64,000 bases of DNA. It comes from Clostridium sp. D43t1_170807_H7 (GTDB taxonomy: Bacteria; Bacillota; Clostridia; Clostridiales; Clostridiaceae). Both the position numbers and the translations under genes were made by a program. The stretch lies in contig NZ_JADNLK010000010.1 in assembly GCF_015555905.1 (NCBI RefSeq), positions 1-64,000 on the forward strand. The letters are read 5' to 3'. Below, in pieces: positions 48,061 to 59,540 of this stretch (positions are counted from its first letter, which is position 1; each line of letters starts with the position of its first letter). A model generated the notes under the pieces. The model saw nothing but the letters and a program-made list of their open reading frames with translations. It did not search any database and was not told where the DNA came from.

Positions 48061-48099
48061 AAAACACAAAAGGATACAAGAGTTAAACTATTGTATCCT
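48061..48099 (-). terminator. Terminator after cdsA
   Basis: AGGATACAA (48071-48079)/TTGTATCCT (48091-48099) stem, U-rich tail on the minus strand. Confidence 0.75.
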
Positions 48100-48106
48100 A
48101 ATCTTA

Positions 48107-48901
48107 TTAAATTCCTACTATAAATGTTAAATAGTAAAAAACAACTACTGCATTAAACAAAATAGAGTCAAATCTATCTAATATACCACCATGTCCTGGA
48201 ATAAGATTACTATAGTCTTTTAGACCAACAAATCTTTTAATAGATGATGCAACTAAGTCTCCAAATTGGCCCATTATTCCACATAGCGCTCCTATTAAGA
48301 AGAAATGAATTATATTTACTTGTGGAACATATGCACTAACTGCTATACCAAATAATCCACATCCAAGAGTAGCACCTAAAAATCCACCAATTGAGCCTTC
48401 AATTGTTTTCTTAGGGCTTACCTTTGGACAAAGTTTATGCTTACCAAAGAATCTACCAAAATAGTAGGCTACTGTATCAGAAAGCCATGATCCAATAAAT
48501 ATTAGCCATACTAAAAATTGTCCACCAACTTTTTCATTAACTAATAGAATAAAGCTGAATAATATTACAACATAAATAAATCCTAAAAAAGTTATAGCTA
48601 CATCTACAAATGAATATTTTAAATCAATTATAGGTATTATTAATGCTATTACCATAGATATAACTAAAATATACATCATCTTTTCAAAATCATTATTCAA
48701 TGCATAATAAATAACCAGTAATATATAACTAATTATAGGAATACTTTTTATTTCCTTTGTCTTTAATGCATTATAGAACTCATATAATCCACATACAGAT
48801 AATGCTATAGTAAATAACTTTAGTGGTAATCCACCTAAAAGTACAAAAATCAATAACGGAGCAAGTACAATAGCTCCTAAATATCTACTATTTAACTTCA
48901 A
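48107..48901 (-). CDS. cdsA: Phosphatidate cytidylyltransferase
   Basis: Makes CDP-diacylglycerol from phosphatidate and CTP in the membrane. 264 residues, TTG start behind AAAGGAGG. Multiple helices and the C-terminal signature VSPKKTIEGSIGGFLG and SNLIPGHGGILDRFDS. 18 bp after uppS. Confidence 0.95.
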   Translation of the reverse strand: MKLNSRYLGAIVLAPLLIFVLLGGLPLKLFTIALSVCGLYEFYNALKTKEIKSIPIISYILLVIYYALNNDFEKMMYILVISMVIALIIPIIDLKYSFVDVAITFLGFIYVVILFSFILLVNEKVGGQFLVWLIFIGSWLSDTVAYYFGRFFGKHKLCPKVSPKKTIEGSIGGFLGATLGCGLFGIAVSAYVPQVNIIHFFLIGALCGIMGQFGDLVASSIKRFVGLKDYSNLIPGHGGILDRFDSILFNAVVVFYYLTFIVGI

Positions 48902-48919
48902 ACTTCTAACCTCCTTTAA

Positions 48920-49678
48920 CTATACTCCACCATATCTTCTATCCCTATTTTGATAATCATATATCGCCTGTTGTAAATCTCTTTCACTAAAATCTGGCCA
49001 ATTTACATTTGAATACCAAAATTCTGAATATGCACATTGCCATAATAAGAAATTACTTATTCTTTGCTCACCTGAAGGTCTTATTATTAAATCTGGATCT
49101 GGGCAATTATTTGTATATAAATAATCTGAAAATCTTTCCTTTGTAATATCTCCTTTATTTATCTTCCCATTTTCAATATCAGTAACTATATTTTTTACAG
49201 CTCTTACTATTTCATCTCTTCCCCCATAATTAAAGGCAACATTTAATACTAATCCTGTATTATTTTTTGTTAACTCTATAGAATCTTCAATTTCTTTTCT
49301 ACATTCCTCTTGAAGTTGACTTATATCACCTAAAACTCGTAATATAACTCCATTTTTATGTAGCTCTCCAACTTCACTTTTTAAATACTGAACTAATAAT
49401 TTCATTAAAGCATTAACTTCATCTTTTGGTCTTTTCCAATTTTCAGTTGAAAATGCATATAAGGTGATAAATTTTATGCCTAATCTATCAGCTTCTTTCA
49501 CTATTCTTCTTATAGTTTCAACTCCTGCTTTATGTCCCATAGTTCTAGGCATGTTTCTTTGCTTTGCCCATCTTCCATTTCCATCCATGATTATTGCTAC
49601 ATGTTGAGGAATATTTTTCTCATCTAACTCTATATTTAATTCTTCATTATTCTTACTAGCTTTAAAAAAATTAAACAT
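48920..49678 (-). CDS. uppS: Undecaprenyl diphosphate synthase
   Basis: cis-Prenyltransferase adding eight isopentenyl units to FPP to make the cell-wall lipid carrier. ATG at 49678 used (252 residues); a TTG at 49696 lies within the GGAGG site. HVAIIMDGNGRWAKQR with the catalytic Asp, GHKAGVETI, LYAFSTENWKRP, and C-terminal RPSGEQRISNFLLWQ. Confidence 0.96.
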   Translation of the reverse strand: MFNFFKASKNNEELNIELDEKNIPQHVAIIMDGNGRWAKQRNMPRTMGHKAGVETIRRIVKEADRLGIKFITLYAFSTENWKRPKDEVNALMKLLVQYLKSEVGELHKNGVILRVLGDISQLQEECRKEIEDSIELTKNNTGLVLNVAFNYGGRDEIVRAVKNIVTDIENGKINKGDITKERFSDYLYTNNCPDPDLIIRPSGEQRISNFLLWQCAYSEFWYSNVNWPDFSERDLQQAIYDYQNRDRRYGGV

Positions 49679-49853
49679 TTCCTTTCTTGCCTCCAATTTA
49701 CTTTATATAAAACCCGTATCCTAAAGTTTTTCTTAATTATTAAAATACTTTTTTAATTTTAAAATATAAATTCTTTTTTATTATTAACTAGCTAACTTTA
49801 ACACAGTAAGTCATAATTTTATCGCATTAGTTAAAACTTAGAATTTCAATTAA

Positions 49854-49881
49854 GAAAAAAACCTGCTAAATAGCAGGTTTT
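49854..49881 (-). terminator. Terminator after frr
   Basis: AAAACCTGC/GCAGGTTTT stem with U7 on the minus strand, overlapping the frr stop; uppS therefore needs its own promoter or read-through. Confidence 0.85.
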
Positions 49882-50437
49882 AAATTGACATAATCTCTTT
49901 TTCCTTAGCTACAACAAGTGAATCTATTTCTTTAACAAATTGATCTGTTTTCTTTTGAACAGCTTCTTCACCTTTTTTAACTTCATCTTCTGAAATATGT
50001 CCATCCTTTTTTAATGCCTTAATCTTTTCATTAGCATCTCTTCTTATAGATCTAATTGCTACTTTAGCATCTTCACCTAACTTTTTAACATTCTTAACAA
50101 GATTTTTTCTTGTTTCCTCTGTTAATTCAGGAACTAATAATCTAATTATAGATCCATCGTTAGATGGGTTAATTCCTAGGTCAGATTTTAAAATTGCTTT
50201 TTCTATATCCTTTAATAATGACTTATCCCAAGGAGTTATAACTAACATTCTTGGCTCTGGAGCAGAAATATTACCAACTTGTTCGATTGGACATAATCCA
50301 CCATATGCTTCTACTTGTATTCTATCAAGCATCTTTGGATTAGCTCTACCAGCTTTTAATGTTGTTAAATCTGAAGTTAAAACAGAAATAGTCTTTTGCA
50401 TTTTTGACTCTGCTGTACTTAATAATTCTTTTATCAT
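49880..50437 (-). CDS. frr: Ribosome recycling factor
   Basis: Splits post-termination ribosomes with EF-G. 185 residues, all-helical plus beta domain; TLKAGRANPKMLDRIQVEAYGG near the N-terminus and VRSIRRDAN-like AIRSIRRDANEKIKALKKDG are diagnostic. 13 bp after pyrH. Confidence 0.97.
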   Translation of the reverse strand: MIKELLSTAESKMQKTISVLTSDLTTLKAGRANPKMLDRIQVEAYGGLCPIEQVGNISAPEPRMLVITPWDKSLLKDIEKAILKSDLGINPSNDGSIIRLLVPELTEETRKNLVKNVKKLGEDAKVAIRSIRRDANEKIKALKKDGHISEDEVKKGEEAVQKKTDQFVKEIDSLVVAKEKEIMSI

Positions 50438-50450
50438 ATAATCCTCCCTA

Positions 50451-51230
<780 letters not shown>

Positions 51231-52145
51231 TTACATACCCATAGTCTTAGCAACTTCTGCAGCGAAGTCTTCTTCAACTTTTTCGATACCTTCTCCTCTT
51301 TCGAATCTAGCGTATCTTGTAACAGTTATTGGAGAACCAACTTCTTTAGATTTTTCTTCTAAGAATTTAGATATTGACTTATCTCCATCTTTAACCCATG
51401 CTTGATCTAAAAGACAAACTTCTTTGTAGTACTTTTGAATTCTTCCCATTACCATTTTTTCAACGATATTTTCTGGTTTTCCTTCATTTAATGCTTGAAC
51501 TCTGTAGATTTCTTTTTCTTTTTCTAAAGCTTCGTTATCTACTTGTTCTCTGCTTAAGAATAGAGGATTTGCAGCAGCAACTTGCATACAAACTTCCTTA
51601 GCAACTTCTTCTAAAGCAGCAACGTCTGTAGATTCACTAGCAACTTCAACCATAACACCGATTCTTCCACCACCGTGGATGTAGCTAGCTATAGCTCCGT
51701 TTTCTATGTTGAATTTAACAAATCTTCTTACTGTCATGTTTTCGCCTAATTTTGCGATTAAAGCTGTTAAAGCTTCAGTTACAGTAGATTCACCATCAAA
51801 TTTTTCAGCAACTAATTCTTCAACAGTTGTAGCTGAAGTGTTAGCAGCCATTTCTGCAACTTTTGTTGCAAATGAAACGAATTCTTCGTTAGCAGCAACG
51901 AAGTCAGTTTCACAGTTAACTTCTACCATAGCAGCAGTTTTCTTGTCAGCTGAAACGAAAGTCTTAACGATACCTTCAGCAGCAACTCTACCAGCTTTTT
52001 TAGCAGCAGCAGCTAATCCCTTTTCTCTTAAAAATTCAACAGCTTTTTCTATGTTTCCTTCTGTTTCAACTAAAGCCTTTTTGCAGTCCATCATTCCTGC
52101 ACCAGTCATTTCTCTTAATTCTTTAACTGATTTAGCAGTTATCAT
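51231..52145 (-). CDS. tsf: Elongation factor Ts
   Basis: Guanine nucleotide exchange factor of EF-Tu. ATG at 52145 ([20 protein letters not shown], 304 residues) behind AGGAGG. UBA domain at the N-terminus with [17 protein letters not shown], then the core [21 protein letters not shown] segment [15 protein letters not shown] and coiled-coil C-terminal part. Follows rpsB, as usual. Confidence 0.97.
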   Translation of the reverse strand: MITAKSVKELREMTGAGMMDCKKALVETEGNIEKAVEFLREKGLAAAAKKAGRVAAEGIVKTFVSADKKTAAMVEVNCETDFVAANEEFVSFATKVAEMAANTSATTVEELVAEKFDGESTVTEALTALIAKLGENMTVRRFVKFNIENGAIASYIHGGGRIGVMVEVASESTDVAALEEVAKEVCMQVAAANPLFLSREQVDNEALEKEKEIYRVQALNEGKPENIVEKMVMGRIQKYYKEVCLLDQAWVKDGDKSISKFLEEKSKEVGSPITVTRYARFERGEGIEKVEEDFAAEVAKTMGM

Positions 52146-52231
52146 TATTGAATTCCTCCTTAACATTAAATGTAAACCATATTTTAGGTTAAAAGGTAAA
52201 TGAAGTTTCCCTCACCTACCTCTTAAAATTA

Positions 52232-52933
52232 TTATTCAGCTAATTGTTCGCCTTGTCTTCCTTCGATGATTCCATCAGCTAATTTAGCAGTTATTAATTT
52301 AACAGCTCTGATAGCATCGTCGTTTCCTGGAATTACGTAATCAACTTCTTCTGGGTCACAGTTAGTATCAACTATAGCTACTACTGGGATTCCTAATATT
52401 TTAGCTTCTGATATAGCGTTCTTTTCTTTTCTTGGGTCAACTACAAACATAGCTCCGATGTTGTTAACATCTAAGTTAGTGATACCACCAAGGTTAGTTT
52501 GTAATTTTTCCATTTCACCTTTTAACTTGATTACTTCTTTCTTAGGTAAAACATCAAATGTTCCATCTTGTTCCATTTGTTGTAATTCTTCTAATCTCTT
52601 AATTCTAGTTTTGATAGTTTTGAAGTTAGTTAACATACCACCTAACCATCTGTTGTTTACGAAGTGCATGTTTGATCTTATAGCTTCTTCTTGGATAGCT
52701 TCTTGAGCTTGCTTCTTAGTTCCAACGAAAAGAATGTCTTTTCCTTCAGTTGATACTTCTCTGATGAAGTTGTAAGCTTCTTCTACCTTCTTAACTGTCT
52801 TTTGAAGATCTATTATATATATTCCGTTTCTTTCTGTGAATATATATGGAGCCATTTTAGGGTTCCATCTTCTTGTTTGGTGTCCAAAGTGAACGCCTGC
52901 TTCTAATAATTGTTTCATTGATATTACTGACAT
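52232..52933 (-). CDS. rpsB: 30S ribosomal protein S2
   Basis: Late-binding 30S protein. ATG at 52933 ([20 protein letters not shown], 233 residues) behind [52 protein letters not shown] and [17 protein letters not shown] are S2 hallmarks. Heads rpsB-tsf, with promoter and structured leader upstream. Confidence 0.98.
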   Translation of the reverse strand: MSVISMKQLLEAGVHFGHQTRRWNPKMAPYIFTERNGIYIIDLQKTVKKVEEAYNFIREVSTEGKDILFVGTKKQAQEAIQEEAIRSNMHFVNNRWLGGMLTNFKTIKTRIKRLEELQQMEQDGTFDVLPKKEVIKLKGEMEKLQTNLGGITNLDVNNIGAMFVVDPRKEKNAISEAKILGIPVVAIVDTNCDPEEVDYVIPGNDDAIRAVKLITAKLADGIIEGRQGEQLAE

Positions 52934-53041
52934 TTTGTTACCTCCTGGTTTTTCCTCCACAGCCTTCATTCTTATAAAGCTTCCTAAAATTAGGCACCAA
53001 CTTTATAAATTAGGATGTGTGCGTATTTATTTACCTAGGTT
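52934..53041 (-). promoter_or_regulatory. Structured leader of rpsB-tsf
   Basis: About 100 nt of leader. UUAUAAAG and CUUUAUAA can pair, enclosing a CCUAA-UU-UUAGG hairpin; an alternative CCUAA further upstream can also pair with UUAGG. Competing pairings of this kind suggest autoregulation by S2, which is known in other bacteria through different leaders; not matched to a named family. Confidence 0.45.
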
Positions 53042-53070
53042 AGTATATCATAAGCTTTATATCCTAGCAA
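53042..53070 (-). promoter_or_regulatory. rpsB promoter
   Basis: Minus-strand TTGCTA (53065-53070), 17-bp spacer, TATACT (53042-53047). The rest of the gap up to the codY terminator (53071-53267) shows nothing further. Confidence 0.7.
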
Positions 53071-53267
53071 CATATTTTTTGCATATTTTCTCTTTCACGT
53101 CATAAAACTATAAATTTATTATATTGTTAGCATAAAAAACTCATTAACTCCTAACACTTTAAAAGATTCACTATATATTATATCCCAATTTAAAAATATA
53201 AAACTAAATTTAATTATCTATCCCTTTATTTACTTAATTTTTCTTTTGTTTTTATTACATCTTTATA

Positions 53268-53308
53268 ATAAAAAAATAAGCTATACTTTTGTATAGCTTA
53301 TTTTTTAT
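53268..53308. terminator. Bidirectional terminator after codY
   Basis: Perfect 16-bp stem (53271-53286 with 53291-53306), loop TTTT, U runs on both strands. Confidence 0.88.
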
Positions 53309-54081
53309 CTTATCTTATTTAACTCTTCTACTAATTTTTCATTTAAAATCTTAATATGAGTTCCTTTCATTCCTAAAGATCTTGATTCAATTACACCTGC
53401 ACTCTCAAATTTTCTTAAAGCATTTACAATAACACTTCTTGTTATTCCAACTTTATCTGCAATCTTAGATGCAACTAATAGACCTTCATTTCCTTCTAAC
53501 TCATTGAATATATGCTCTACAGCTTCTAACTCTGAATAAGATAAAGTTCCAATAGCTAATTGAACTACAGCTTTCTTTCTAGCCTCTTCTTCTAATTCAT
53601 CTTGTTTAGCTCTTAACATTTCCATTCCAACTATAGTTGTACTATGTTCTGCTAATACTAAATCTTCATCCGTAAATTCTTTTCCAAATCTTGCTAAAAG
53701 CAATGTTCCCATTCTTTCACGATTTCCTACTATCGGCACTATAGTAGATACTTTATTTGAAACTTCACAAGCACCTTCTCCTTTAAATACACAATTACCA
53801 TTACTCTTAGAATTTGCTAGAGTTTCTGTAATCTTTAATAGACTTTCATTATATCCTAATGGAAATCTACCTTCTTCTAAAACATACTTTTTCATTATTC
53901 CGCACTCAAAGTCTGTTGAAAAAGTATGTCCTAAAACTTTTCCTTTTCTACTAATTATATATACGTTACATGCTAATACTTCACTTAAAAGCTTGCATAT
54001 ATCATCGAATACTACTGGATCTGCGCCACCCTTTTGTAGTATTTTATTTAATCTTCTAGTTTTATTTAATAATGATGACAA
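53305..54081 (-). CDS. codY: GTP-sensing global regulator CodY
   Basis: Represses stationary-phase, amino-acid and virulence genes when branched-chain amino acids and GTP are plentiful. 258 residues, TTG start behind GGGGGGAG. N-terminal GAF domain ([16 protein letters not shown] and [12 protein letters not shown]), C-terminal winged HTH (about 200-245) with [21 protein letters not shown], the classic CodY helix. Between topA and rpsB. Confidence 0.97.
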   Translation of the reverse strand: MSSLLNKTRRLNKILQKGGADPVVFDDICKLLSEVLACNVYIISRKGKVLGHTFSTDFECGIMKKYVLEEGRFPLGYNESLLKITETLANSKSNGNCVFKGEGACEVSNKVSTIVPIVGNRERMGTLLLARFGKEFTDEDLVLAEHSTTIVGMEMLRAKQDELEEEARKKAVVQLAIGTLSYSELEAVEHIFNELEGNEGLLVASKIADKVGITRSVIVNALRKFESAGVIESRSLGMKGTHIKILNEKLVEELNKIR

Positions 54082-54242
54082 TTAAATACTCCCCCCATCA
54101 TAACCTTTATCACTCAATTGTTAATTTTCAAAATTATCAAAATTTTGAGATATTATTTCTTAATCTTATACTATCATATAAGATTTTTTTTTACAACAAT
54201 TTTTACATCCTTTCGACAAGAGTTATGACAAATATTGTTTAT

Positions 54243-56342
54243 TTACTTATCATCTTTCTTTTCAGCATCCTCTTCTAAAGGCATTGTATTTCCACACTCA
54301 GTATTTGAACATACAGCATATTTACCCTTAGTCTTTGAATACTTAATAGTCATATAGCTACCACATTTTGAACATGGTTCTTTTATAGGTTCATTCCAAC
54401 TTACGAAGTCACAATTTGGGTAATTAGAACATCCAAAGAATTTCTTTCCTTTTTTGCTTCTCTTCGCTAATATCTTTCCTCCACATTTTGGACATGGAAC
54501 ATCTAATTCCTCGACTATTGGTTTAGCATTATGACATTCAGGATATCCTGGACATGCTAAGAATGCACCATATCTTCCACGTTTTATAACCATCATTCTT
54601 CCACATTTATCACATGGAACATCACTTACTTTATCTTCAATTACAACTTTCGAAATTTCTTTTTCTGCTTTATCTATAGCTATTTTAAGCGGTGCAAAGA
54701 ATTCTCCTACTACTTCCTTCCATTCTTCGCTACCCTCTTCGATATAGTCAAGTTTTCTTTCCATATCAGCTGTAAAATCTACATCAACTATTTGTTTAAA
54801 ATAATCTGACATTATATTATTTACTATAAAACCTAATTCAGTTGGTACTAAATTTTTCTTTTCTCTTGAAACATAATCTCTACTTAATAATGTAGATATA
54901 GTTGGAACGTAAGTACTTGGTCTTCCTATTCCTTTTTCTTCAAGTAATTTTACAAATGATGCTTCTGTATATCTTGCTGGTGGTTGAGTGAAATGTTGTT
55001 TTCCTTCTACAGATGCAGGTAATAATATCTCACCTTCCTCTAATACTGGTAATGATACATCATTGTCGTCATCTTCAGTTGTATAATCATATACCTTCAT
55101 AAAACCATCAAACTTAATAGTTGAACCAGATGCCTTAAATGAATATGCTCCATTTACTATATCAATACTATTTGTATTTAATGAACATGAAGTCATCTGA
55201 CTTGCAATAAATCTCTTCCATATTAAACTATATAATTTATATTGTTCTGCTGATAGACTTGCTTTTGCTATCTCTGGAGTTATTTCTATATGAGAAGGTC
55301 TTATAGCTTCATGAGCATCTTGGATATTTTTCTTTCCTTTATATACCCTAGGCTTTTCTGGAATATACTCCTCTCCATAGCTTTCTTTTATAAAGTCAAT
55401 AGCTTTTCCTTGTGCCTCTTCTGAAATTCTTACAGAGTCAGTTCTCATATAAGTTATTAAACCTACTGTACCATATCCTTTTACATCGATCCCTTCATAA
55501 AGAGCTTGTGCTATAGACATAGTTCTTTTAGTCATAAAGTTAAGCTTTTTAGAAGCCTCTTGCTGTAAAGTACTAGTTGTAAATGGTGGTAATGGATTTT
55601 TTAATCTATTACCTTTTTTAACTTTATCTATTCTGTAATCATTTTCCGCTAATTCTCTTATTATTTTCTGTGCTTCTTCTTCAGTTGTTATTTCTACTTT
55701 TTTATTCTCATACTTTGTTAATTTTATTGGGAATTTTTTTCTTTCCTTTTTTAAAACACAATCTACTGTCCAGTATTCCTTTGGTTCAAAGGCCTTTATT
55801 TCTTCCTCTTTATCACAAATAAGTTTTAATGCAGCTGATTGAACTCTTCCTGCACTTAGTCCCCATTTAACATTTTTCCAAAGTATAGGACTTATTTCAT
55901 AACCAACAAGTCTATCTAGCACTCTTCTTGCTTGTTGCGCATCAACTAAATTTAAATTTATTTTTCTTGCTTCTTTTATTGATTCTTTCACAGCACTTTT
56001 AGTTATTTCATTAAATACTATTCTACACGTATCATCTTCTGAAATTTTTAATATATTTGCTAAATGCCATGATATAGCTTCTCCCTCTCTATCAGGGTCG
56101 GTTGCAAGATAAATTTTATCTGCTTTCTTAGCAGCTTTTTTTAATTTAGCTATTAATTCGCCTTTTCCTCTAATAGTTATATATTTTGGATTAAAATTAT
56201 CTTCTATATCAACACCTAATTTGCTTTTAGGCAAATCTCTAACATGCCCCATTGAGGCTTCAACCGTATAATTCTTCCCCAAATATTTACTAATTGTCTT
56301 TGCTTTTGCAGGTGACTCTACAATAACAAGATTCTGACCCAT
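54243..56342 (-). CDS. topA: DNA topoisomerase I
   Basis: Type IA enzyme relaxing negative supercoils. 699 residues: TOPRIM domain (LVIVESPAKAKTI, Glu; ATDPDREGEAISWHL, DxD), catalytic Tyr in GLITYMRTDSVRIS (about 300), and three C-terminal zinc fingers (CDKCG...CPGYPEC, CPKCG...CSNYPNC, CSKCG...CSNTEC). Follows dprA by about 50 bp, as in many Firmicutes. Confidence 0.97.
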   Translation of the reverse strand: MGQNLVIVESPAKAKTISKYLGKNYTVEASMGHVRDLPKSKLGVDIEDNFNPKYITIRGKGELIAKLKKAAKKADKIYLATDPDREGEAISWHLANILKISEDDTCRIVFNEITKSAVKESIKEARKINLNLVDAQQARRVLDRLVGYEISPILWKNVKWGLSAGRVQSAALKLICDKEEEIKAFEPKEYWTVDCVLKKERKKFPIKLTKYENKKVEITTEEEAQKIIRELAENDYRIDKVKKGNRLKNPLPPFTTSTLQQEASKKLNFMTKRTMSIAQALYEGIDVKGYGTVGLITYMRTDSVRISEEAQGKAIDFIKESYGEEYIPEKPRVYKGKKNIQDAHEAIRPSHIEITPEIAKASLSAEQYKLYSLIWKRFIASQMTSCSLNTNSIDIVNGAYSFKASGSTIKFDGFMKVYDYTTEDDDNDVSLPVLEEGEILLPASVEGKQHFTQPPARYTEASFVKLLEEKGIGRPSTYVPTISTLLSRDYVSREKKNLVPTELGFIVNNIMSDYFKQIVDVDFTADMERKLDYIEEGSEEWKEVVGEFFAPLKIAIDKAEKEISKVVIEDKVSDVPCDKCGRMMVIKRGRYGAFLACPGYPECHNAKPIVEELDVPCPKCGGKILAKRSKKGKKFFGCSNYPNCDFVSWNEPIKEPCSKCGSYMTIKYSKTKGKYAVCSNTECGNTMPLEEDAEKKDDK

Positions 56343-56390
56343 ACCATCAACTCCTATTTATCGCTTAGGAGCTTTTACCCCCCTAAAACT

Positions 56391-57446
56391 CTAACTAATC
56401 TTTACGTAATAATTGCCTGGTAGGCAAATAATTTCATTTTCATTTTGCATTTCAAATAATAACTCAAATAAAGCTATCCTGTCAATATTTAGACTTCCAA
56501 CTATTTTATCTATATGTATAGGTTCTCTACCTATTACATCCAGCAAACATTTTTTAATACTATTTTTAGCATTATTTTTATTTTCTTTTTTAATTATATT
56601 AAGAAATTCATATAAATCATCTTTTCCTAAAAAAGGTCGTGCTCCTTGATGAATTAATAAATTACATCCTTTACTAGTTTCATTAAAAATCGGCCCTGGT
56701 ACAACCATAACATCTTTAGATTGATTCAATGCATAATCCACTGTTATTAGTGATCCACTTCTATTAGATGCTTCTATAACAATTACACCATTGCTTAAAC
56801 CACTTATTATTCTATTTCGCTGTGGAAAATTATATGACATTGGTTTCGTTCCTGGTAAAAATTCTGATATTAATAGACCTTTTTCAGAAATTTTATCATA
56901 TAAATATTTGTTGAATCTTGGATATACAACATCTATACCACAACCTAAGACACCTATTGTTTTTCCACCTCTACTTAAAATTTCTCTATGTGCTATTGAA
57001 TCTATTCCGGCAGCTACACCACTTACAACACCATATGAAATATTATATAATTCAGATGCTATAAACTTAGTAACCTGTTCTCCATAATTAGTATTTTTTC
57101 GAGCTCCAACAATAGCAACCATATTATAATCAAATAAAGATATATCACCTTTATAAAATAGAACATATGGTGGATTAGTTATATTTTTTAGTTTTTGTGG
57201 ATACAAATTAGATGAATATGTTACATACTTTATGTGATTTTTAAATAAATATTCCTCTAATTTTTCTTGTTCTATATTATTTTTAACACTTAATCGCATT
57301 AAAAAATTTTTATGCAATAATTTTTCTTTAATTATATTATCAATATTATTATAAATATTTTCTTCATTATTATACTTTTCTATTAACTTTATCTTAGACG
57401 AATCAGATATTTTTAATGATATAAACCATATTTTATACTTATCCAT
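56391..57446 (-). CDS. dprA: DNA processing protein DprA
   Basis: Binds incoming single-stranded DNA and loads RecA during transformation. 351 residues: SAM-like N-terminus, Rossmann core with GARKNTNYGEQ, VSGVAAGIDSIAH, GCGIDVVYP, NRIISGLSNGVIVIEA, and a winged-helix C-terminal domain (REPIHIDKIVGSLNID). Between comM and topA. Confidence 0.95.
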   Translation of the reverse strand: MDKYKIWFISLKISDSSKIKLIEKYNNEENIYNNIDNIIKEKLLHKNFLMRLSVKNNIEQEKLEEYLFKNHIKYVTYSSNLYPQKLKNITNPPYVLFYKGDISLFDYNMVAIVGARKNTNYGEQVTKFIASELYNISYGVVSGVAAGIDSIAHREILSRGGKTIGVLGCGIDVVYPRFNKYLYDKISEKGLLISEFLPGTKPMSYNFPQRNRIISGLSNGVIVIEASNRSGSLITVDYALNQSKDVMVVPGPIFNETSKGCNLLIHQGARPFLGKDDLYEFLNIIKKENKNNAKNSIKKCLLDVIGREPIHIDKIVGSLNIDRIALFELLFEMQNENEIICLPGNYYVKIS

Positions 57447-57460
57447 ATTTTGAATCCTTT

Positions 57461-58984
57461 CTATATTATTTCTCCAAAAATATTTTTTCTAAATCCGATA
57501 GCTTCAATAATATGATAATCCATTACTTCACTACTACAATCTAAATCTGCTATAGTTCTAGCCACTTTTATTATTTTAGTATATCCTCTAAGGGTTATAT
57601 CATATCTACGATAATATTCCTCTAAAACCTTTTTAGCATTTTTATTAATGTTACATAAATTTAATACATCTTTACCTACAATCTCAGAATTATATCTATA
57701 TTTTGTTCCCTTAAACCTTTCTTTTTGAATTTCTCTTGCTAAAATTACATTGTGTCGCATATTGTCAGAATTGATTTTATCCTTTTCCCCAACAATTTCA
57801 GTTAATTTTATTCTTGGAACAAAGTTTAATATATCAATTCTATCTAAAAGAGCCCTAGACATTCTATTTATATACCTTTTCTTTTCTAGCTCAGTACATG
57901 TGCATGTTGATCCTGTATCATAATCAAGCATCTTTCCACAAGGACATGGATTAAAAGTTCCAACTAATATAAAATTACTTGGTAATGTATAACTTTCCTT
58001 TAATCTTGAAACATTTATCACCTTATCTTCTAAAGGTTGCCTCAAAAGCTCTAATACTTCTTTTTTAAATTCTAATATTTCATCTAGAAATAAAACCCCA
58101 TTATGAGCTAAAGTTATTTCACCAGCCTTTACCTCTCTCCCTCCCCCAATTAATGCTGTTTTAGTTATAGTATTATGAGGTGCTCTAAAAGGTCTTGATA
58201 TATTATAACCCTCATTCCACAATCCTGATATACTATATATTTTTGCTACCTCTTGCTGTTCTTCTATAGTCATAGGAGGTAATATAGATGGTAAAGCTTT
58301 TGCTAGCATTGTTTTACCTGATCCAGGAGAACCAAATAGCATTATATTATGATTGCCAGCAGCTACAATTTCCATAGCTTTTTTTGATGTATATTGTCCC
58401 ATTATATCCTCAAATTTATTAACAAAAACTTCTTTATTTCTTTTCTTTTTCTCTCCTTTATATGGAAGTAAATCTTCATTTTGTATATATGATATTACTT
58501 GATTTAATGTTTTAAAAGGAAAAAAGTTTCCTAAAACAAAACTCCTCATTTCTTTCAAATTTTCAAGTGGAAAAATGAAATTTTGCTTTTTATTATTATC
58601 GCCTTCAAAAATAATTGGTACTGCTCCCTTAACCCCCTTTAATTCACCATTTAAAGAAAGCTCTCCAAAAACTATATAATCATCTAATGACTTTTCTTCA
58701 ATTTGTCCCGATACCATCAATATTCCGAGAGCTATTGGCAAATCTAAAAGACTTCCTATTTTTTTTACATCTGCTGGAGCTAAATTTATAGTAATTCTTC
58801 CTAATGGAAATTCATATCCACTATTTACTATTGCTAATCTTACTCTTTCTTTAGATTCTTTAATTGATGTATCTGGCAATCCGACAATGGAGAAACTAGG
58901 AATCCCCTTAGTTATATCAACTTCAACACTTATCAATACACCATCTAAACCTCTATGTGTAGCACTAATTATTTTCAAAGCCAT
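57461..58984 (-). CDS. comM: ComM/YifB-family AAA+ ATPase
   Basis: Mg-chelatase-like helicase; in Vibrio/Haemophilus ComM promotes branch migration in transformation. 507 residues: N-terminal Lon-like domain (GLPDTSIKESKERVRLA), Walker A GSPGSGKTML (about 216), Walker B GVLFLDEI, zinc-binding FNPCPCGKMLDYDTGSTCTC, C-terminal AAA lid. Just upstream of dprA; the pair suggests DNA uptake or recombination functions. Confidence 0.93.
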   Translation of the reverse strand: MALKIISATHRGLDGVLISVEVDITKGIPSFSIVGLPDTSIKESKERVRLAIVNSGYEFPLGRITINLAPADVKKIGSLLDLPIALGILMVSGQIEEKSLDDYIVFGELSLNGELKGVKGAVPIIFEGDNNKKQNFIFPLENLKEMRSFVLGNFFPFKTLNQVISYIQNEDLLPYKGEKKKRNKEVFVNKFEDIMGQYTSKKAMEIVAAGNHNIMLFGSPGSGKTMLAKALPSILPPMTIEEQQEVAKIYSISGLWNEGYNISRPFRAPHNTITKTALIGGGREVKAGEITLAHNGVLFLDEILEFKKEVLELLRQPLEDKVINVSRLKESYTLPSNFILVGTFNPCPCGKMLDYDTGSTCTCTELEKKRYINRMSRALLDRIDILNFVPRIKLTEIVGEKDKINSDNMRHNVILAREIQKERFKGTKYRYNSEIVGKDVLNLCNINKNAKKVLEEYYRRYDITLRGYTKIIKVARTIADLDCSSEVMDYHIIEAIGFRKNIFGEII

Positions 58985-59105
58985 CTTTTAAATCAATCCC
59001 TTCTTTCCATATTCACTTTCTTCATTATTGACATGGATTTACTTCTTTAACCTAATTTGAATAAAAAAAATATTAAAGTCTATCCTTATGTGTAGAGGTG
59101 AAAAT

Positions 59106-59477
59106 ATGAAAAAGTATAATAAATCAATTGGAAACTATGGTGAGAGTATAGCTCGTGATTTTCTTATTAATAATGGATATAATATATTAGATATGAATTA
59201 TAGAAATAAATATGGTGAAATAGATATAATATGTAGAAATAACAACCTTATAATTTTCTGCGAAGTAAAAAGTAGGTATACAAACTCCTTTGGAATTCCA
59301 ATGGAATCTGTTACCTACTATAAACAAAAACAAATTATAAAATTATCTCAAATTTATTTATTATATAAAAAATATTACAATTATAATGTTCGTTATGATA
59401 TTATTGAAATTATTTTTAATAACACAAATGCATCTTTTAAATTAAATCATATAAAAGATGCATTTAGATCATATTAA
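59106..59477 (+). CDS. YraN-family protein (UPF0102)
   Basis: 123 residues from the ATG at 59106, behind AGAGGTG. Endonuclease-like fold: GNYGESIARDFLINNGYNIL, YGEIDIICRNNNLIIFCEVKSR (D-x-E-x-K pattern). Function unsettled; recurrently found near rnhB and comM, as here. The only plus-strand gene of this block, divergent from comM. Confidence 0.9.
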   Translation: MKKYNKSIGNYGESIARDFLINNGYNILDMNYRNKYGEIDIICRNNNLIIFCEVKSRYTNSFGIPMESVTYYKQKQIIKLSQIYLLYKKYYNYNVRYDIIEIIFNNTNASFKLNHIKDAFRSY

Positions 59478-59540
59478 TTAAATTTCCTTATTTATAAACC
59501 TGATATTATCAACTCAAATTTATTTAGATTATTATAATTA

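Noticed and set aside
54120..54150. CodY-box-like AATTTTGAAAATT upstream of codY
   Set aside because: It has the right half-sites but is two bases shorter than the AATTTTCWGAAAATT consensus, and A/T palindromes are common here.
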